Below are positions 5,706 to 9,091 of a stretch of 9,091 nucleotides of DNA, piece after piece. The first letter of the stretch is position 1. Each line of letters begins with the position of its first letter. The notes under the pieces are model-generated. The model was not told the origin of the DNA. It saw only the letters and a list, made by a program, of their open reading frames with translations, and did no database searches. Source of the stretch: Candidatus Methylarchaceae archaeon HK01M (GTDB lineage: Archaea > Thermoproteota > Nitrososphaeria > Nitrososphaerales > JACAEJ01); the NCBI GenBank assembly GCA_024256245.1, contig JAKLZD010000113.1, positions 1 through 9,091 of the forward strand, read 5' to 3'. Made by a program: the position numbers and the translations under genes.

Positions 5706-6325
5706 TCACGGCCCCATCCATTGTAGCGAACTATATCCTTTAATGGCTTTCTAGGAGGCATCTTCACTTTCTCAACAGGATAACCAACCTCTATGATGGC
5801 TTGGGGATAGTAACTTTCTGGTATATTAAGAACCTCCCTAACAACCTCCGTGCAAAAAAGTGGTGCACAACGCCAGCAGCCCCCCAATCCTTTCACATGG
5901 ATTGCTAGCAGTAGGTTCTGTATAGCTGCTGAGACAGACTGGACAGCCATAATGTATTCAAAATTCCTCCTTCCATCCATGTACTTGTCCATATCTTCCA
6001 TTGTAAGGCATGCTAAGATCAAGATCGAAGCATTAAGAGTGCGCTTCTTCGAAGATACGATGAGCCTCTCAATCTCCATATCTGATAACTCGTTCTTTGA
6101 TAGATCATCACGCCAAGATCGAAGCATGGCTTTAACAAGGCGATCCTTCAAATCTTGATCTGTTATCACGATGAAACGCCAAGGTTGAGCATTATGGGCT
6201 GATGGTGCACTTATCGCTACATCGATCATCTCTTCTATTAAGTCTCTTGAGATAGGATCTGGCTTTAACTTTTTTATACTCCTCCTAGATTTCACGATCT
6301 TCAAGAAAGCATCTGAATCGATCAT
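5702..6325 (-). CDS. FMN-dependent nitroreductase resembling the FbiB C-terminal domain (probable dehydro-F420-0 reductase)
   Basis: A 207-residue nitroreductase-fold protein. It has the FMN-contacting SRRSIKKLKPDPIS (13-26), APSAHNAQPWRF in the position of the FbiB APxxHxxxPxRF segment, then IQNLLLAIHVKGLGGCW and PQAIIEVGYPVEK. From memory, the alignment to the C-terminal domain of mycobacterial FbiB runs through most of the length, including xxWRxDL, the xxIERxxxxxxxxLxxAxxxI block and the VRGLGSCW region. In actinobacteria that domain reduces dehydro-F420-0 to F420-0. Here it stands alone, without the CofE-like ligase domain, and is the first gene of the operon with cofD and cofC. ATG 6325 is preferred: an in-frame ATG at 6370 would add 15 mostly hydrophobic residues that are encoded by the TATA region. 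A different FMN reductase role remains possible. Confidence 0.8.
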   Translation of the reverse strand: MIDSDAFLKIVKSRRSIKKLKPDPISRDLIEEMIDVAISAPSAHNAQPWRFIVITDQDLKDRLVKAMLRSWRDDLSKNELSDMEIERLIVSSKKRTLNASILILACLTMEDMDKYMDGRRNFEYIMAVQSVSAAIQNLLLAIHVKGLGGCWRCAPLFCTEVVREVLNIPESYYPQAIIEVGYPVEKVKMPPRKPLKDIVRYNGWGRD

Positions 6326-6350
6326 AGTATTTATAATCATCAATACAAGA

Positions 6351-6365
6351 ATATAAAATATAAAG
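6351..6365. promoter_or_regulatory. AT-rich divergent promoter core between the F420 operon and aspS
   Basis: ATATAAAATATAAAG can be read as a TATA box in both directions. On the plus strand it lies 37 bases before the aspS ATG at 6403. On the minus strand its complement lies about 25 bases before the ATG at 6325, which fits a near-leaderless operon transcript and supports that start over the ATG at 6370. The two units probably share or compete for this short (77-base) intergenic space. Confidence 0.45.
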
Positions 6366-6402
6366 AACATCTTTCATTTGAGCAGTAAGATTCGGGGTTG
6401 CC

Positions 6403-7725
6403 ATGAAAAAGCTTGATGAATTAAAAGAATGGAGAAGGACTCATTACTCTATAGAGATAACGCCAGAGTTAGATGGCAAAAGAGTTACAGTCTTTGGGTG
6501 GTTAGCCAGCATACGTGAGCAAGGTGGCATAACCTTTCTGATCCTTCATGATAAAGAAGGGGCCGTACAGATTACAATGCATAAGGACAAGATTCCCAGA
6601 TCGGTTTTAGAGAAGGTAAAGAACATTCGTGAACATTCTAGCATAGGAATTAGAGGTATAGTCAAGAGTATCGATAAAGCCCCTCATGGAGCTGAGATTA
6701 TCCCTGAAGAGATGTGCATCTTGGGTATTGCTCAGAGACAACCTCCCTTCAGTCTATTCGGGGGAAAGATGGCAAGTATAGATAAACGTCTAGACATACG
6801 TGTATTAGATTTAAGGAGACCGAAAGCCCAAGCTATATTCAGGATAAGGCACACGGTATTGAAAAGTATAAGAGAATTTCTCATAAAGAAAGGCTACATA
6901 GAGGTGAGCACTCCCAAGATAATCGCTACAGCAACTGAGGGGGGCGCGGCTCTTTTTCCTATATTATATTATGATAAGGAAGCATTTTTAGCCCAAAGTC
7001 CTCAGCTTTATAAGGAGCAGCTAGTAATTCCTTTTGAAAAGGTCTTCGAGATAGGACCGATCTTCAGGGCAGAGGAATCCCGCACATTAAGACACTTGAG
7101 CGAGATTGTATCGATCGATGTCGAGGAAGCTTTTGTCTCTTATGAAGATATAATGAGACTTATCGAGCAGATGATCTACCATACAGTTAAGGAAGTACGT
7201 GAGAGATGTAGCAGTGAGATGGAGTTTTTGGGACATGAACTGCCAGTCCCTAAAGTACCTTTCAAAAATTTCACTTACAAAGATGTGCTTGAAATTTTAG
7301 AAAAGGAAGGCACGACTGTTAACTGGGGCGACGATCTTTCTACACAATCCCTTAAGGTTTTGGGTAAGATCATACCTGAATTTTACTTTATAACAGATTG
7401 GCCTACATTTATGAAGCCTTTTTATATAAAACCAAAAGGTGATAAGCAGGATATCTGTGAATCGTTCGACTTTATGCACGGCTCCATAGAATTGGCATCG
7501 GGAGGTTCAAGGGTAAGTTCTAAGAGGTTATTGGTAAAGAGGTTGAAGGAGCAGGGTCTGGAGCCAAAGCTCTTTAGATACCATTTGAGAGTCTTTGATT
7601 ATGGCATGCCCCCTCATGCGGGCTTTGGTCTAGGCTTGGAGAGATTGATGATGGTATTAACATGGCAGGAGAATATACGGGAGGTCACCATATTTCCGAG
7701 AGACCGGTCTAGGCTGACACCATGA
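6403..7725 (+). CDS. aspS: aspartyl-tRNA synthetase, archaeal type, probably non-discriminating (Asp/Asn)
   Basis: A class IIb synthetase that charges tRNA(Asp), and probably tRNA(Asn), with aspartate. The 440-residue length is typical for archaeal AspRS. The N-terminal OB-fold anticodon domain (about 12-110) has VFGWLASIREQGG and LHDKEGAVQI. The catalytic core has motif 1 around Pro171, ATATEGGAALFP, AFLAQSPQLYKE, motif 2 FRAEESRTLRHL (Arg222) and motif 3 GFGLGLERL (407-415), ending FPRDRSRLTP. By alignment from memory to Thermococcus AspRS, the discriminating Trp26 and Lys85 correspond to Ala35 and Pro94 here; proline is the non-discriminating state. This agrees with gatC and gatA directly downstream. 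Odd points are SGGSR where archaeal relatives have SGGQR, and Ser226 where they usually have His. The start lacks a clear Shine-Dalgarno motif. The stop (TGA 7723-7725) abuts the gatC ATG. Confidence 0.95.
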   Translation: MKKLDELKEWRRTHYSIEITPELDGKRVTVFGWLASIREQGGITFLILHDKEGAVQITMHKDKIPRSVLEKVKNIREHSSIGIRGIVKSIDKAPHGAEIIPEEMCILGIAQRQPPFSLFGGKMASIDKRLDIRVLDLRRPKAQAIFRIRHTVLKSIREFLIKKGYIEVSTPKIIATATEGGAALFPILYYDKEAFLAQSPQLYKEQLVIPFEKVFEIGPIFRAEESRTLRHLSEIVSIDVEEAFVSYEDIMRLIEQMIYHTVKEVRERCSSEMEFLGHELPVPKVPFKNFTYKDVLEILEKEGTTVNWGDDLSTQSLKVLGKIIPEFYFITDWPTFMKPFYIKPKGDKQDICESFDFMHGSIELASGGSRVSSKRLLVKRLKEQGLEPKLFRYHLRVFDYGMPPHAGFGLGLERLMMVLTWQENIREVTIFPRDRSRLTP

Positions 7726-8031
7726 ATGGTGGATGAGTTGGTTAAAAGGAAGAAGGGGTTATCTAAGAAAGAGATAGAACATATTGCTTGGTTGGCTAGG
7801 ATCGAACTTTCAAAGAAGGAAGTGAATCTTTTCGCCCATCAGTTGAGCGACATATTAACCTACTTTGCAAAGATAGATGAGGCAGATACAGAAGATGTTC
7901 CGCCCTCATACCATGTTCTAGATCTCATCAATGTACTGAGAAAGGATGAGATAAAGCCTTCACTTGAAGTAACTTTCCAAACTGTGCCTCAAACTAAGGG
8001 AAGGTTCGTAAAAGCTCCAAGGATGACTTGA
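7726..8031 (+). CDS. gatC: Asp-tRNA(Asn)/Glu-tRNA(Gln) amidotransferase subunit C
   Basis: GatC is the small subunit that wraps around the GatA-GatB interface of the GatCAB amidotransferase and stabilises the complex. The 101-residue size is normal. The signature is clear: IEHIAWLARIELSKKE (about 17-32), FAHQLSDILTYFAKIDEADTEDVPPS (about 36-61), then LRKDEIKPSL and the C-terminal GRFVKAPRM. A lysine-rich N-terminal stretch (VKRKKGLSKKE) precedes the first helix. The ATG immediately follows the aspS stop with no intervening base and no separate ribosome-binding site, so translation is probably coupled to aspS. gatA begins 10 bases after its stop. The order aspS-gatC-gatA ties the complex to Asp-tRNA(Asn) amidation. 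Confidence 0.95.
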   Translation: MVDELVKRKKGLSKKEIEHIAWLARIELSKKEVNLFAHQLSDILTYFAKIDEADTEDVPPSYHVLDLINVLRKDEIKPSLEVTFQTVPQTKGRFVKAPRMT

Positions 8032-8041
8032 GGTAATCTTT

Positions 8042-9091
8042 ATGCCACATCATCTAGAACTATCGGCATATGAGATCGTTGAGAAGGTAAAAGCCCGTGA
8101 ATTAAGGGTGGAGGATTACATAACCTCCTTATATGATAGGATAGGGAAGGTCGAGAAAGAGGTTCATGCCTACATAACCCTCACGAAAGACATGGCTCTC
8201 AAGAAGGCTCGAGAGATAGACAAGAGGATAAAGAAGGGAGACAAGGTTGGGAAATTATGTGGAGTTGGCATAGCAGTCAAGGATAACATGTGTACAGAGG
8301 GTATAAGGACAACATGTGCATCTCACATGCTCGAAGATTTCTATCCTCCTTATGATGCCACCGTAGTCGAGCGCATTTACGATGAAGATAGTGTAATGAT
8401 AGGGAAGACGAATATGGATGAATTTGCCATGGGATCATCAACCGAGCATAGCTACTTTGGTCCTACACACAACCCTTGGGATGTAAAGATGGTGCCTGGC
8501 GGCTCTTCTGGAGGAAGCGTAGCAGCAGTAGCATCTTCTATGGCAACCTTGGCATTGGGCTCTGATACTGGAGGATCGATAAGATGCCCTGCGAGTTTCT
8601 GCTCAACCGTAGGTATGAAGCCGACCTATGGCTTGGTGAGCCGATACGGCTTGATAGCTTATGCAAATAGCCTAGAGCAGATAGGACCGATTACAAAAGA
8701 TGTGAGAGACTGCGCTCTTTTGCTGAGTTGTATAGCAGGTCACGATCCTTTAGATAGCACATCGGTGAATAAGCCTCAAGAGGACTATATGAAGTATCTG
8801 ATCGACGATGTTGATGAGGTAAATATTGGTGTCCCACGTGAGCTCTTCGGGGAAGGCACTCAAGAACATGTAGCGAAAAGTGTTTTGGACGCCATATCAA
8901 AGTTAGGAGGGCTTGGGGCAGAATACGAAGAGATATCACTTAAGAGCCTCCATTACGCCCTTCCAGCTTATTACATAATAGCTATGTCAGAAGCCAGCTC
9001 GAACCTTGCTAGATATGATGGTCTAAGATATGGATATAGAGTCTCTGATAAATCCTATGACTGGAGCGCCGTCTATTCAAAGAATAGGCGC
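8042..9091 (+). CDS. gatA: Asp-tRNA(Asn)/Glu-tRNA(Gln) amidotransferase subunit A (3' end beyond window)
   Basis: GatA is the glutaminase subunit of GatCAB: an amidase-signature enzyme that releases ammonia from glutamine and channels it to GatB, which amidates Asp-tRNA(Asn) or Glu-tRNA(Gln). The frame is open for 350 codons up to the last base; complete GatA is about 470-490 residues, so roughly a quarter is missing. The Ser-cisSer-Lys triad is intact: Lys80 in VGIAVKDN, Ser155 in PGGSSGGS and Ser179 in GSDTGGSIR, each one position beyond the bacterial GatA numbering I recall (79, 154, 178). TNMDEFAMGSSTEHSYFGPT and GLVSRYGLIAYANSLEQIGP are also diagnostic. The ATG at 8042 has GAGGT (8030-8034) seven bases upstream, overlapping the gatC stop. 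gatB would be expected beyond the right edge or elsewhere. Confidence 0.96.
   Translation, partial: MPHHLELSAYEIVEKVKARELRVEDYITSLYDRIGKVEKEVHAYITLTKDMALKKAREIDKRIKKGDKVGKLCGVGIAVKDNMCTEGIRTTCASHMLEDFYPPYDATVVERIYDEDSVMIGKTNMDEFAMGSSTEHSYFGPTHNPWDVKMVPGGSSGGSVAAVASSMATLALGSDTGGSIRCPASFCSTVGMKPTYGLVSRYGLIAYANSLEQIGPITKDVRDCALLLSCIAGHDPLDSTSVNKPQEDYMKYLIDDVDEVNIGVPRELFGEGTQEHVAKSVLDAISKLGGLGAEYEEISLKSLHYALPAYYIIAMSEASSNLARYDGLRYGYRVSDKSYDWSAVYSKNRR

Noticed and set aside
6326..6370. Fifteen extra hydrophobic N-terminal residues for the nitroreductase (possible signal or membrane anchor)
   Set aside because: The bases encoding them are the AT-rich promoter core; the family begins near the ATG at 6325, and nitroreductases of this type are cytoplasmic.
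6403..7725. AspS homologue as AsnRS or as the AspRS-derived asparagine synthetase paralogue
   Set aside because: It retains the OB-fold anticodon domain and full archaeal AspRS motifs, and gatC-gatA downstream favours a tRNA-charging role with aspartate.

Overview
This 9.1 kb window looks like chromosomal DNA of an archaeon, most likely a TACK-lineage (Nitrososphaeria/Bathyarchaeia-like) organism. The evidence is an archaeal-type aspartyl-tRNA synthetase, coenzyme F420 genes (cofD, cofC), an archaeal class III signal peptidase, a single-domain KaiC-like ATPase, a COG3432-type winged-helix protein, TATA-box promoters at leaderless or short-leader distances, and several TTG start codons. The lineage is inferred from gene content only.

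Layout from left to right. The window opens inside a small winged-helix gene (1-279, +). A minus-strand pair follows: a membrane protein with duplicated PRC-barrel-like units (904-2295) and a coiled-coil protein of unknown function (425-856). Divergent from these and on the plus strand are a KaiC-like ATPase (2400-3155) and a type IV prepilin/prearchaellin peptidase (3224-3919). The gap at 3920-4096 holds what looks like the decayed C-terminus of a sugar-nucleotide epimerase. Next is a tightly packed minus-strand F420 operon, read as FbiB-like nitroreductase, then cofD, then cofC (6325 down to 4097). It ends at an AT-rich divergent promoter. From there a plus-strand cluster aspS-gatC-gatA runs off the right edge.

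Functional logic. The aspS-gatC-gatA cluster fits indirect tRNA-dependent amide aminoacyl-tRNA synthesis: a probable non-discriminating AspRS makes Asp-tRNA(Asn), which GatCAB amidates. The cofC/cofD pair builds the phospholactyl (or phosphoenolpyruvyl) side chain of F420. The co-transcribed nitroreductase resembles the C-terminal domain of actinobacterial FbiB, the dehydro-F420-0 reductase, which suggests that this archaeon may use the phosphoenolpyruvate/dehydro-F420 route.

Most notable points: the conserved CofC N-terminus extends upstream of its first ATG and has no standard start codon, only an AAG at the position expected for ATG; an imperfect 16-bp-arm dyad is centred on the TATA box of the KaiC-like gene; the same TATA octamer precedes three neighbouring genes; and the PRC-barrel protein is an internal duplication fused to a polytopic membrane domain. 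I saw no CRISPR array, tRNA, rRNA, insertion sequence or defence system.
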